Made by a program: the position numbers and the translations under genes. Under the pieces are notes generated by a model. It did not search any database. It was not told where the DNA came from and saw nothing but the letters and a program-made list of their open reading frames with translations. From Chitinophagaceae bacterium (GTDB taxonomy: Bacteria > Bacteroidota > Bacteroidia > Chitinophagales > Chitinophagaceae), in the NCBI GenBank assembly GCA_019747705.1, contig JAIEQM010000025.1, positions 1 to 64,000 on the forward strand: DNA of 64,000 bases, written 5' to 3'. Of this stretch, positions 50,217 through 61,400 are shown one piece after another. Positions within the stretch are counted from its first letter, which is position 1; every line of letters begins with the position of its first letter.

Positions 50217-52886
50217 ATGGAACTGAGCAAAAATTTTGAACATAGTGCTACCGAACAAAAATGGTACAGCCACTGGAACCAGCAGAACTATTTCAACAGT
50301 ACCCCTGATGAGCGTGAACCTTTTACCATTGTAATTCCACCGCCCAATGTAACCGGTGTGCTGCACATGGGTCATTGCTTAAACAATACCATCCAGGATA
50401 TTTTAGTAAGAAGGGCACGCATGATGGGTAAAAATGCCTGCTGGGCGCCGGGTACTGATCATGCATCTATTGCAACAGAAGCCAAAGTGGTGCAGATGCT
50501 TCGTGAAAAAGGAATTCAGAAAGCATCGCTGAGCAGGGAAGATTTTTTGAACTACGCCTGGGAGTGGAAAGAAAAATACGGCGGCATTATCCTCCAGCAA
50601 TTAAAGAAATTAGGATGCAGCCTCGATTGGGACAGAACCAGTTTTACCATGGATGATGATTATTACAAAAGTGTGATCCATGTGTTTATTGATTTGTACA
50701 ACAAAGGGTATATCTACCGTGGCAAACGCATGATTAACTGGGATGTAAAAGCCAAAACCGCTTTGAGTGATGAAGAAGTGATCCGCAAAGAAACCCAGCA
50801 GAAATTATATCATATCAAATATTTGATAGACCATGATCATCTGACTAAAGACAATAATAAAACATCTGTGGACAGTGGACGATCGTCTGCGGACTTCATC
50901 ACCATCGCCACCGTTCGGCCCGAAACCATTATGGGTGATACCGCTATTTGTGTGCATCCAAAAGATGAACGTTACAAACATCTGCATGGGAGATTTGCAT
51001 TTGTTCCGTTGATCAGCCGCCGCATTCCCATCATAACAGATGATTATGTAACCATGGAATTTGGAACCGGCGCATTAAAGGTTACACCGGCACATGATTT
51101 GAATGATTATCAGCTTGGATTAAAACATAACCTTGAAGTGGTGGATGTTTTGAATGATGATGGCTCCCTCAGCGAAGCAGCACAAATTTATATTGGAGAA
51201 GATCGTTTTGAAGCAAGAAAGAAAATTGCAAAAGAGCTGGAAGAAAAAGGCTTTATTGTGAAGATGGAAGATTATACCAGTGAAGTGGGATACAGTGAAA
51301 GAACTGATGCAGTGGTTGAACCACGATTGAGTTTGCAATGGTGGGTGGATATGAAAAAAATAAGCGGGCCTGCATTGCAGGTAGTAATGGATGATGAAAT
51401 TAAATTCCATCCGGCCAAGTTTAAAAACCTGTACCGCCACTGGATGGAGAATATTAAAGACTGGTGCATCAGCCGCCAGCTCTGGTGGGGGCACAGGATA
51501 CCGGCATGGTATGATGCAGAAGGAAGATTTGTTGTAGCTGCATCTGAAGGGCAGGCAAACCAAATGTTCAATGAGCAATTTTCAATAAACAATGCTCAAT
51601 TAAAACAGGACGATGACTGTTTAGATACATGGTTCAGCAGTTGGCTCTGGCCATTTGAAGTATTTAAAGGCTATAGCAACCCTGGCAATAAAGATATTCA
51701 GTATTATTATCCCACCAACACACTCGTAACAGCGCCTGAAATTATTTTCTTCTGGGTGGCACGTATGATTATGGCGGGTATGGAATATCAAAAACAAATC
51801 CCTTTCCGTGATGTTTATTTCACCGGCATTGTAAGAGATAAACAGGGTAGGAAGATGAGCAAGAGCCTGGGTAACTCCCCTGATTTATTAGAATTGATTG
51901 ATCAATACGGAGCTGATGCATGCCGCTTTGGGATCATGATTGCATCACCCGCCGGTAATGATTTACTCTGGGATGAAAGCAGCAATGAGCAGGGCAGAAA
52001 TTTCAATAATAAATTGTGGAATGCTTTGAAACTAGTGAAGATATGGGAAGGAAAACAAGCAGACAGCCAGCAACCAACAGCCGGTAACTTTGCGGCGCTT
52101 TGGTTTGAAAACAGAATGAATGAAGCAAAAGCAGAATTGGATACGATGTTTAAAGAATTCCGTTTGAGTGAAGCATTGAAAACCATTTACTCTCTAATAT
52201 GGGATGACTTTTGCAGTTGGTATCTGGAATGGGTGAAGCCGGGATTTGAACAACCCATTGATACGGCAGTGTATAATAAAACCGTTTTCTTTTTTGAAGA
52301 GCTGATGCAACTCCTTCATCCTTACATGCCGTTTATTACAGAAGAAATTTATCATGAACTCAAAGAAAGAACGCCGGGTGATGATTTAACAATTAAGCAG
52401 CTATCTGCAGCATCTGCTTTTAATAAGTCTGTTCTTGCCCATGGTGCGTTGCTCAAAGATGTTATCACTTCTTTGCGGGATGTACGCATCAAAAACCGGC
52501 TCAAACCAAAAGACACTATCAAACTTCATATCGAAACAGATCAGCAAAGAGGTTATCAGTTCTTTCAATCAATACTTGCAAGGCAATTAAATGCAACGGA
52601 AGTGGTATTTACTTCATCTCCGGTTACAGGCAGCATATCTGCCGTGGTGCAGAAGGATAAATTTTATCTTGAAAGTGATGCAGAAGTAGATAGTACTTCA
52701 CAAAAAGAAGCATTGCTCAAAGACTTAGATTATCAGAAAAGATTTCTTGCATCAGTAGAGAAAAAACTCAGCAATGAACGGTTTGTACAAAATGCTAAAC
52801 CGGAAGTGGTGGCGCTGGAGCAAAAAAAGAAAGCAGATGCTGAAGCAAAAATTAAAGCAATAGAAGAAAGCCTTGGAGCGTTATAA
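50217..52886 (+). CDS. valS: Valine--tRNA ligase
   Basis: PPPNVTGVLHMGHCLNNTIQDILVRRARMMGKNACWAPGTDHASIAT; GRKMSKSLGNSPDLLELIDQYGADACRFG. Confidence 0.98.
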   Translation: MELSKNFEHSATEQKWYSHWNQQNYFNSTPDEREPFTIVIPPPNVTGVLHMGHCLNNTIQDILVRRARMMGKNACWAPGTDHASIATEAKVVQMLREKGIQKASLSREDFLNYAWEWKEKYGGIILQQLKKLGCSLDWDRTSFTMDDDYYKSVIHVFIDLYNKGYIYRGKRMINWDVKAKTALSDEEVIRKETQQKLYHIKYLIDHDHLTKDNNKTSVDSGRSSADFITIATVRPETIMGDTAICVHPKDERYKHLHGRFAFVPLISRRIPIITDDYVTMEFGTGALKVTPAHDLNDYQLGLKHNLEVVDVLNDDGSLSEAAQIYIGEDRFEARKKIAKELEEKGFIVKMEDYTSEVGYSERTDAVVEPRLSLQWWVDMKKISGPALQVVMDDEIKFHPAKFKNLYRHWMENIKDWCISRQLWWGHRIPAWYDAEGRFVVAASEGQANQMFNEQFSINNAQLKQDDDCLDTWFSSWLWPFEVFKGYSNPGNKDIQYYYPTNTLVTAPEIIFFWVARMIMAGMEYQKQIPFRDVYFTGIVRDKQGRKMSKSLGNSPDLLELIDQYGADACRFGIMIASPAGNDLLWDESSNEQGRNFNNKLWNALKLVKIWEGKQADSQQPTAGNFAALWFENRMNEAKAELDTMFKEFRLSEALKTIYSLIWDDFCSWYLEWVKPGFEQPIDTAVYNKTVFFFEELMQLLHPYMPFITEEIYHELKERTPGDDLTIKQLSAASAFNKSVLAHGALLKDVITSLRDVRIKNRLKPKDTIKLHIETDQQRGYQFFQSILARQLNATEVVFTSSPVTGSISAVVQKDKFYLESDAEVDSTSQKEALLKDLDYQKRFLASVEKKLSNERFVQNAKPEVVALEQKKKADAEAKIKAIEESLGAL

Positions 52887-52904
52887 CAGTAACAGATCCA
52901 ACTC

Positions 52905-53357
52905 ATGATAAAATACATCCTTACAATCCTCTTTTTTGTTACTGCCATCAATCATACAGATGCGCAACAAAAACCGCCCACACTTACCCCGCCTGAATTA
53001 CAGTCTTTCTGGAGTACCACCAAAGGCGGCAGCCTTCCGCTGGAAATGGTTTTGAGTTTGGTTGATTCTGCAGTATGGGTAATAGATGTAAAGAAGGTTC
53101 GTTATTCTGTTTCACGTTTTGTTATTGTGTACAGGAGCAAAGACAAATATGAAGACGAGCAAACAGGTGAAGTAAAAACAAGATTTAACAGCAACACTGT
53201 TCAGATACGCAACAGCCCCTATTTAACAGAACAATGGCGTAAGATGCTCTATGAAAATATTAAACCGGGTGATGAACTGCTGATTACTGATTTGATTGCG
53301 AGAGATAAAAAAGGCAATTTCTTCCGGGCGCCCGAAGTAAAAATTGTGATCAATTAA
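52905..53357 (+). CDS. Hypothetical exported protein
   Basis: 150 aa with signal peptide, Bacteroidota-type GldM-like fragment composition. Confidence 0.5.
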   Translation: MIKYILTILFFVTAINHTDAQQKPPTLTPPELQSFWSTTKGGSLPLEMVLSLVDSAVWVIDVKKVRYSVSRFVIVYRSKDKYEDEQTGEVKTRFNSNTVQIRNSPYLTEQWRKMLYENIKPGDELLITDLIARDKKGNFFRAPEVKIVIN

Positions 53358-53371
53358 TGTTGCCATACCAT

Positions 53372-54780
53372 TACTTTATAATTTTTTGCTGCGCTGTTTT
53401 CTTAGTTCCATCCATCAGCACCAGCACATACGTTCCTTTTGCAAGTGGTGCAAGGTTCACTAAAAAATTCTTTTGCGGCTGATTGTATTCTTTTTTCAGC
53501 ATCATTTCCCCTGTAAATTATTGATGATGATCACAGGGTTTTTGATTACTTCATTTACAAAAACTGATACTTCATTCTGAATTGGGTTGGGAAATACTTT
53601 CATTTTGATGAATGATGCATTCATATCATTCACGCCTGCAGCAGCAGAAACAATAAACGGATAGTTTACCGTTTGGCTGTTATACTCCACTCTGAAATTC
53701 CGGGAGCCGGTTGGTGCACTGCCAGGCAATGCAAAGCTCCGCCACCACCAGCTTGCAGCAAATGTATTGGTGAAATTTTGTGTCTATGTTTGAAACACTG
53801 AATTATCCGGTCTGGTAACAGTATAAACTGCTGATATTCCGTTTAACTGATCAGCAAAATAAGCAGTGAAATAAACAGTTTGCCCCTGAACAAACCGGTT
53901 GCTTTCATTCGGCACTTCAGGGTTGGGGCATACAGTGTAATTTGTTGGAGCGCTTTGTGTTTGAATATGATTAATGGTGGGTAAATTATATGGCCGCTGA
54001 TTTTGCCACCAGCTTTCAGCATTGCGTGTATTGCAGGAGCCTGCATTGGGGTCAATCAAATTGGCATTGGTAAAAGGTTGTGCTTTATACACTTCAAAAT
54101 GCAGATGAGGCCCGGCAGAGTTACCACTGCTGCCCACAGCGCCAAGGTATTCATCTTTGGCAACAGTGGCGCCAACAGCTTTTGTTGTAAGAGAATTATT
54201 CTTCATGTGCCCGTACCACGCACGCTACAGAGCCATCACTGTGAACAATATAAACGGCATTCCGGTTACATCCGCTGCAAAAAGCACAGTTCTGATCACT
54301 GTTTCCGTTACTCTTAAATAAAATTGTTCCTGCCTGTGCGGCTACTATTTGCACCTGCTCCCTGTTCATCATCAAATTATCAAAAGGCCATAAGAAATAA
54401 TCAATACCCTGGTGATTGTATCCATCATTGGTATCATAAGAACGGGCGCCGCAGTTATAATCTGTTATTTGATTGGGAAAAGCAGGGTTCAGATCAAAGT
54501 AATTAGAAATACCATAAAACGAATTGTAATTATACCCGGGCGCCTGTTTCAATGGAAAATCAAATAACTCAACTTGCGGTGAAAAAGTTTGAGGTAAGAT
54601 TCCTTTCTGCTGCAAAGCTATCATACTGCTTTTTAATTGCTGCTCAATAATTGCATGTTGTTCCGCAGTAATACATTTTGATTTGGGTATTCTGTACTCC
54701 CCTCCCCCATTTTGCAAAGATTGTGCACTGATATTTTGGAGCACCAACAACAAAGCAACTGAGAGAACTAAATGCTTCAT
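53372..54780 (-). pseudogene. M23 family peptidase with T9SS C-terminal sorting domain, degraded
   Basis: Three adjoining ORFs (54196-54780, 53784-54206, 53502-53729) need two frameshifts and one TAG readthrough to restore VGSSGNSAGPHLHFEVY ... KMKVFPNPIQNEVSVFV ... GTYVLVLMDGTKKTAQQKIIK. Confidence 0.85.
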
Positions 54781-54848
54781 GGTGTTTGAAATTTTGGCCT
54801 GATGAAATTAGTTGCTTTAATTTGAAGAATCATATTAAGCTTTTGCAC

Positions 54849-56573
54849 ATGAAGTACTTCCGCTTTACACTTTGTTTACTGTTCATCAACGTAGTTCATG
54901 CTCAATTGCCGGTTACCCGTTTTAAAACTTCTTCCGGAAAAGAAAGTGTTACCTACTATGAAGCCATTGCCGCATGGAAACAAATTGATAAAGCATCACT
55001 CAATGTGCAAGTGCTTACCATGGGACCAACCGATGCAGGTGAACCACTGCGTCTGGTATTGGTGAGCAGTGATGCTTCGTTTAAACCCGAACAATGGAAA
55101 CAAAAAAATAAAATTGTCATCCTCATCAACAATGGCATCCATCCAGGTGAGCCGGATGGTATTGATGCAAGTATTTGGATGGTGAAAGATATTGTGAGCA
55201 ATAAACTAAAGCTTCCATCAAATGTGGTGCTTGCCATTATACCTGTTTACAATATTGGCGGCAGTATGAACCACACTCCGTTTTACCGCATTGATCAAAA
55301 CGGACCAACTGAAAAAGGTTTTCGAGGCAATTCACAAAACTTAGATTTAAACCGTGACTTTATTAAATGTGATTCCAGAGAAGCCCGGAGCTTTGCAGAA
55401 ATTTTTCATTTTGCACAACCGGATATTTTATTAGATAATCATGTGAGCAATGGTGCCGATTACCAGCATGTGATGACGCTGCTTACCACACAACACAATA
55501 AACTCAGTGGTGTAATGGGTGAATACCTCAACAAAACATTTGAGCCCGCTATTTATGAAAGCATGAAACAAAAAGGAATTGATTTGATACCTTATGTAAA
55601 CAATTTTGGCGATAAGCCGGAGAATGGGTGGGGCGCTTACTGGGACAGCCCCCGTTACAGCAGTGGCTATGCAGCACTGTTTGGTACGTTTGCGTTTGTA
55701 CCGGAAACACATATGCTCAAACCGTATGCACAAAGAGTGGATGCCACTTATAAACTCATGCAAAGTTTTATTGAGTTTGCAGCTGCCAATACATTCACCA
55801 TCAAAAAATTGAGAGCAGAACAATTAAAAAGCATCATCACCCAGCAGCAGTTTGCCTTTGGTTTTAAAACCGACAGTTCCAGGTTTTCTGAAATGACGTT
55901 TAAAGGATATGCAGCAACACAAAAAATCAGTAATGTTTCAGGCCAGCCAAGATTGTTTTATGACCGTACACAACCCTTTGAGAAGAAAATTAAGTTTTAT
56001 AATTTTTTTACACCCAAAGCAATGATTGAAAAACCCGTAGGCTATATTATTCCGCAGGGATGGTGGAAGGTTATTGACTTGCTGAAACTTAACAAAGTAC
56101 AGATGCGGCAGTTTGTAAAAGATACAAGCATTGAAGTGGAAGTATATAAGATTGAAGATTATAAAAGCAGCGCCCGGCCTTATGAATGGCATCATTTGAA
56201 TACGGATGTAAAGACAAGTAAAACGGTTCAGCAGCTTAAATTCAGAAAAGGCGATTGGTATATCCCCATGAATCAAACTGCCAATTATTTTTTAATGCAG
56301 GTGCTGGAGCCAACAGGTGAAGACAGTTATTTTACCTGGAATTTTTTTGATCCCATCCTGGGGCAGAAAGAAGGTTACAGTGCTTATGCTTTTGAAGAAA
56401 TTGCTGAAGAATATTTAAAGAACAATCCCAGTGCAAAAGAAAAATTAGAACAGAAGCGGAACAGTGATTCTGCATTTGCCAAAAACGGAAGGGCGCAGTT
56501 GAATTTTGTATATCAGAACTCACCGTATGCTGAACCGGATTATTTGCGGTACCCGGTGTACAGAGTAAAGTAA
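54849..56573 (+). CDS. M14 family zinc carboxypeptidase
   Basis: IVILINNGIHPGEPDGIDASIWMVKDI; NLDLNRDFIKCDSREARSF; ILLDNHVSNGADYQHVM. Confidence 0.9.
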   Translation: MKYFRFTLCLLFINVVHAQLPVTRFKTSSGKESVTYYEAIAAWKQIDKASLNVQVLTMGPTDAGEPLRLVLVSSDASFKPEQWKQKNKIVILINNGIHPGEPDGIDASIWMVKDIVSNKLKLPSNVVLAIIPVYNIGGSMNHTPFYRIDQNGPTEKGFRGNSQNLDLNRDFIKCDSREARSFAEIFHFAQPDILLDNHVSNGADYQHVMTLLTTQHNKLSGVMGEYLNKTFEPAIYESMKQKGIDLIPYVNNFGDKPENGWGAYWDSPRYSSGYAALFGTFAFVPETHMLKPYAQRVDATYKLMQSFIEFAAANTFTIKKLRAEQLKSIITQQQFAFGFKTDSSRFSEMTFKGYAATQKISNVSGQPRLFYDRTQPFEKKIKFYNFFTPKAMIEKPVGYIIPQGWWKVIDLLKLNKVQMRQFVKDTSIEVEVYKIEDYKSSARPYEWHHLNTDVKTSKTVQQLKFRKGDWYIPMNQTANYFLMQVLEPTGEDSYFTWNFFDPILGQKEGYSAYAFEEIAEEYLKNNPSAKEKLEQKRNSDSAFAKNGRAQLNFVYQNSPYAEPDYLRYPVYRVK

Positions 56574-56624
56574 GAGCGCAAGAATCGGATTGAAAAAGTA
56601 AATGCAAGCTGTTAATTTTGTAAC

Positions 56625-57134
56625 ATGCAAATACAAAACAGCATTATCACGGATATTGATGAAATCTTCCGCCTTTATGATTTTGCTTCGGCACATCAGC
56701 GATCCAAAGGCGTTGTAGTATGGCCAAAATTTGAACGCAGTCTCGTAGAAACAGAGCTGGCAGAGAAGCGTCAATGGAAACTGATAATTGATAATACCAT
56801 CGCCTGTGTATGGGCCACTACATTTACCGATGAAGAAATCTGGGGTGAAAAGAATAAGGATGCTGCTGTTTATATTCACCGTATAGCCACCAATCCCCAA
56901 CACCGTGGGCATAATTTTGTAAGCATTATTACGGAGTGGGCCAAAGAATATGCAAAAGCAAACACCAAAGATTATGTGCGTTTGGATACACTGGGGAACA
57001 ATACCAAATTGATTGAGCATTATACCAATGCCGGTTTTACTTTTCCCGGCATCCATCATTTAACCAACACAGCATCACTTCCATTGCATTATCAGAAAGA
57101 ACCCAATGCCTGTTTGTTTGAAATAAGATTGTAA
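56625..57134 (+). CDS. GNAT family N-acetyltransferase
   Basis: YIHRIATNPQHRGHNFVSIITEWAKEYAKANTKDYVRLDTLGNNTKLIEHYTNAGF. Confidence 0.88.
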   Translation: MQIQNSIITDIDEIFRLYDFASAHQRSKGVVVWPKFERSLVETELAEKRQWKLIIDNTIACVWATTFTDEEIWGEKNKDAAVYIHRIATNPQHRGHNFVSIITEWAKEYAKANTKDYVRLDTLGNNTKLIEHYTNAGFTFPGIHHLTNTASLPLHYQKEPNACLFEIRL

Positions 57135-57188
57135 ACAGATTTTTTTAAAGGAACAATTGTTTCACCAGTCAGTTTCTTATTTTTATGC

Positions 57189-57511
57189 ATGCTTTCTGCC
57201 TCTTCTTTTCAAAAGCTTGCTTTATCATTTCCCGGAACAACAGAGGAACCACATTTTCATAAAACATCCTTTCGCAACAAAGAAAGATTTTTGCAACGCT
57301 TGAAGAAGCAACAGGCATTGCCTGTATTATGCTCAACCCCAAAGACCAGTCTGTTTATTGTTTACCTGACTCTGAAATTATTTACCCTGTTCCCAACAAA
57401 TGGGGATTAAAGGGCGCTACTTATGTAAACCTGAAAAAGGCAAAAAAAGAAATTGTGAACGAAATGATGACAGCCGCTTATCAAAAAATAACTGTGCTAA
57501 AAAAGAAATAA
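57189..57511 (+). pseudogene. MmcQ/YjbR-family protein, frameshifted
   Basis: ORF 57189-57410 (FPGTTEEPHFHKTSFR) continues in another frame as KIFATLEEATGIACIMLNPKDQSVYCLPDSEIIYPVPNKWGLKGATYVNLKKAKKEIVNEMMTAAYQKI. Confidence 0.75.
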
Positions 57512-57541
57512 TTTCTATTTTAAACTATAAAACTATTCATC

Positions 57542-57949
57542 ATGAAATACAAAATCGGAACAAAAGAAAAACCCATGCAGTTAAAAACCCCGCCATTGTC
57601 TTCGGAGTACACAATGCACCAGGATGAAAAAGACGGGAAAGAAATTTTAGTTTGTACCGTTGGTAAAACCATCCTTCACTATGATGCAAGATGCCTGGAT
57701 GATTTGCATGCCATGCTGAAAAAACATGGTGACTGGATGGAACTCGGAAGTGCCGATGAACAGAAGCCGGCGAAAGAAGGGACAGTAGAAGCATGGGGGC
57801 GATCAGAAAAAAATCCGGTTGGCGGATGGTATGGTTTAAAGAAAGGTTTTCGTGGAAGATTTGATATGTACATTCCGCCATTAATGGAAAAATTAGGGTT
57901 GGCAGAAGTAACACATGATGCAAAGAATAATAAGATACGGGCGAAGTAA
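57542..57949 (+). CDS. Hypothetical protein
   Basis: 135 aa intact ORF with RBS-like context. Confidence 0.65.
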   Translation: MKYKIGTKEKPMQLKTPPLSSEYTMHQDEKDGKEILVCTVGKTILHYDARCLDDLHAMLKKHGDWMELGSADEQKPAKEGTVEAWGRSEKNPVGGWYGLKKGFRGRFDMYIPPLMEKLGLAEVTHDAKNNKIRAK

Positions 57950-57968
57950 AATCTTCGTTTAAAAATTT

Positions 57969-57999
57969 AAAGGGTACAAAGCAACCCTTTGTACCCTTT
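57969..57999. terminator. Bidirectional hairpin
   Basis: AAAGGGTACAAAG-CAACC-CTTTGTACCCTTT. Confidence 0.5.
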
Positions 58000-58020
58000 C
58001 TCAATCATTTTTTAAAAGCA

Positions 58021-58236
58021 TCACAATCCAAATACAAATACTTCACTCTCGGCGTTTGCTTTAGGTATTTTTATTTTTTCTTCTTTTAACCCTTCAAGAT
58101 GAAACTGGATGGCATCGAAAATGTTTTTTTCAACAATTGATCTTGTTTTACCGGTTGCAATTACTCCTGCCAAATCGGGAACATAGGCGGAATAACCTGT
58201 TTTTGTTTTTTCGTAAACCACTAAATATTTTCTCAT
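58021..58236 (-). CDS. HicB-family antitoxin
   Basis: YLVVYEKTKTGYSAYVPDLAGVIATGKTRSIVEKNIFDAIQFHLEGLKEE. Confidence 0.9.
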   Translation of the reverse strand: MRKYLVVYEKTKTGYSAYVPDLAGVIATGKTRSIVEKNIFDAIQFHLEGLKEEKIKIPKANAESEVFVFGL

Positions 58237-58238
58237 TA

Positions 58239-58430
58239 TTATTTTTTTATTTGCGCCTGTTTAAAAATACTGCTCAAAGTACCCGGAGCAATTTCATCAC
58301 TCATTTTATGAGCAGCAATTGTAACTAACCCTTTCTTTACTCTATGCTTATATTGCTTGTGACTTCCGTTCTGTCTTACCAAATACCAGCCATCATCTTC
58401 AATCATTTTAACTAAATCCCGGGCTTTCAT
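58239..58430 (-). CDS. HicA-family toxin
   Basis: MKARDLVKMIEDDGWYLVRQNGSHKQYKHRVKKGLVTIAAHKMSDEIAPGTLSSIFKQAQI. Confidence 0.93.
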   Translation of the reverse strand: MKARDLVKMIEDDGWYLVRQNGSHKQYKHRVKKGLVTIAAHKMSDEIAPGTLSSIFKQAQIKK

Positions 58431-58476
58431 ACTTCCAAATTTACAAATTAATATTCATTAATTGCCTCTTGTTGTT

Positions 58477-61400
58477 TTACTGCACCACCCTCACCACTCC
58501 TGCTCCATTATAAGAATGATATTCTCCATTGTACATCGCATCAGCACTCACCGGGCCCATGCGGTACAAACCGGGTGATACGGCACGCACTGCATAATAA
58601 TAATTCTGCCTGGTACTGTTTACATCCACAAAAAAATGAATCCGGTCATCACGCACATCCAGTGCAGTGGGATTATAACTGTCTTTAATCCAATCCATAC
58701 CCGGCAGTTCTTTAGTGCGTGGGTTTTCAATTTCAAAACCGGCGGGTAATAAATCGGTGATCACTACATTTTCAATAGACGTACTGAATGTTTTTTCAAT
58801 ACTGAGCTTTACAATCACCAGGTCATTTTGTTTAAAGGTATTGCCGGTAATGGGCTGGCCATAACGATTGTAAAACTGGCGGCGAACTTTAATATAGCTG
58901 TCTTCATCTTTGTACTCACCTGTTGCACTCACACCTTCGGCCACCCAATAATAATACAAACGGCCGGTGCCGCTGGTGTTTACCTGCACACTGGTGCCGC
59001 CCAGTTGTTTTGCATTTAATTTTATATCACTGCCGTTTATTTTTGCAACTGTTTTACCATTCACTTTTATATCGCCGCTCACATTGCTCTTTGCCGCATT
59101 ACGTGCAATTTTTCCCAATGACAAAAATCCAAATGCACGCTCCTGTGTGCTTAGCCAGTAACGATCCTTAAGCAATTGAGAAATATGTTTTGCCATTACA
59201 GGAACCTGTGCATTACCCGGATCCACATCCACCAGTGTGTTTAATGCAATGGCTTCATCACGCACATCACTGTAAAAACTGCCGCCTGTTTGCGCCACAC
59301 TCACTTCACCACTGAATGAAGCGGGAAGCATGGCAGCAAATGATTTTTTATCACCCATCAATGCATATGCTGCAGATAAAAGATACTTACTGTCTAATGC
59401 CAGCATATTGGGATTGGATTTGTAATAATTCATTACACTAATCTGCGCCCGGTTGCCCAATGCTAAAACATATAAACTATACGCCACTTCTTTAGGTGCA
59501 ATTTTTTTATTGAAGGTGCGGTTGTAATAATAATCAATGGTTTCTTTTGTTTTGAGACGGTTGATCAAATAACCCATCATCGTTTCAATTAAACCATTAT
59601 CCACATCATAACCTGCTTTGCGTGCTTCCAGTAAAAAATGAGCAGCATACACCGTAGCCCACCAGTTGGCCGTGCCTTCATCATCCCACAACGTAACAGA
59701 GCCATTGTACAACTGCCGCATTTTTATTTTTCGTATCGCTTCATTGATGTTGGCAACAGAAGTGGAAGCTGCTGATTTATTTTTCTTCATAGCATCTGCC
59801 AGATCACCAAAATACAATTGCGGAAATGCAGCGCTCACTGTTTGCTCCGTGCAGCCATAGGGATACTGCACTAAATAATTCAACTGATCACCCAGTTCCA
59901 GTGCAGGTGATTTACTTACAATAAGCTGGTAATCGGCGCTGCCCGGCATAAAACGGTTAGCCGCAATATTGATAGTTTGTGATGAACCACCGGTAACACT
60001 TCCGCTGCCGCTTTCTTTTTGCAACGTGGATGGCGGACGAACAGTGATCTGTGTTTCATCAAAAAAGTTTTCGCCCAATGCATTTACTTCAATACGGATA
60101 CTTCCTGAATCAATACGGTTTTGCGCCACTACCTGGAACACGGCTTTGTTCTCTGCATTGGCGGCCAAACTTGTTTGCTGATTGGATGCGCCAACAATTT
60201 GCAAAGGCCCGCTCACTTTAATATTCACTTTTGCATTGGCTGCATTTTTGGTAGTGTTGGTTAAAGTAACAGGAACCGTTACCGTATCACCCGGACTTAA
60301 AAACCTTGGCAGTCCTGCACTGATCACCACAGGATCAGCCACTGTCATGTTGGTTTCACCGGCGCCAAATTTTTCATCCTTATAAGCAACAGCCATCAAT
60401 CGAATTTCTCCGCTGAACTGCGGTACATCAAATTCAAAATTCACTTCACCACTCCCGTTTGCTTTTTGTACACCACTCCAGTAACTCACAATTTTAATAC
60501 GTTTATTCGGCATGGGATTGTTACGCTTTTCCATATCGGCGCCATCACCACCGGTGCTGCTCAGCCGTGCACGCAACTCAGGAAACAATAACGGATATAA
60601 ATCAAACGCATCAACACCCAGCGCTTTTTTCTGGTAAAAATAATTGTAAGGATCAGGAGTTTTCATATTGCTCACCTGCAGCACACCGTTATCAACAGCA
60701 GCCAGTGTAACATAACTGCCGGGCGCTGCTTTAATTCTTACTTTTTGTTTGGTGCGGCTTCTTGTTGTTTTGTTAGATGTAATTACTACATCCATCTTCC
60801 TGCTTTTTTCATCAACCTTTATTGATTGAAAACCATGCGCCACCGTTAACGGAATATCGCTCAACGTATGTGGCTTAATAAGCGTTGCAGAAATATACAC
60901 ATTGGGTAAATGTTCTGTACTCAAAGGAAAATCAATGGATGCAGAACGGTTTTCAACATTGACATACTGATAAGAAACAACATGATCTGTTTCCATTGTT
61001 ACCAGCATCATTCCGCTGAAAGGTGTTTTGAATAACACTTTTGCTTTTTCACCGGTAAAATATTCTTTCTTATCCAGTTCAATATCTATTTGTCCTTCTG
61101 TATTCACTTCAAAGGAACTGTTATCACCATAACCCCATCCGCCATAACTATAAAAGCTGCGGCTCACATAAGTTTCTGCATTGGGTGCATACACTCTTAT
61201 TTCATAATCACCGGGCTGGCGTGGAATAAAAACATAGTTGGTATTCTCACCTCCTACACTTACCACTTCATCCTTAAGTATCTTATCTTCTTTTTGCGAT
61301 TCATAACGGAAGTAATCACCGCTTTTACTTAACACCGTTCTGTATTCATGTTTGATGATTTGCACTTTAGCAGGAGCGCTGGCAAGTTTTTCATCTTTGC

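Noticed and set aside
51120-51578. 152-aa ORF antisense to valS
   Set aside because: Shadow ORF opposite conserved ValRS motifs.
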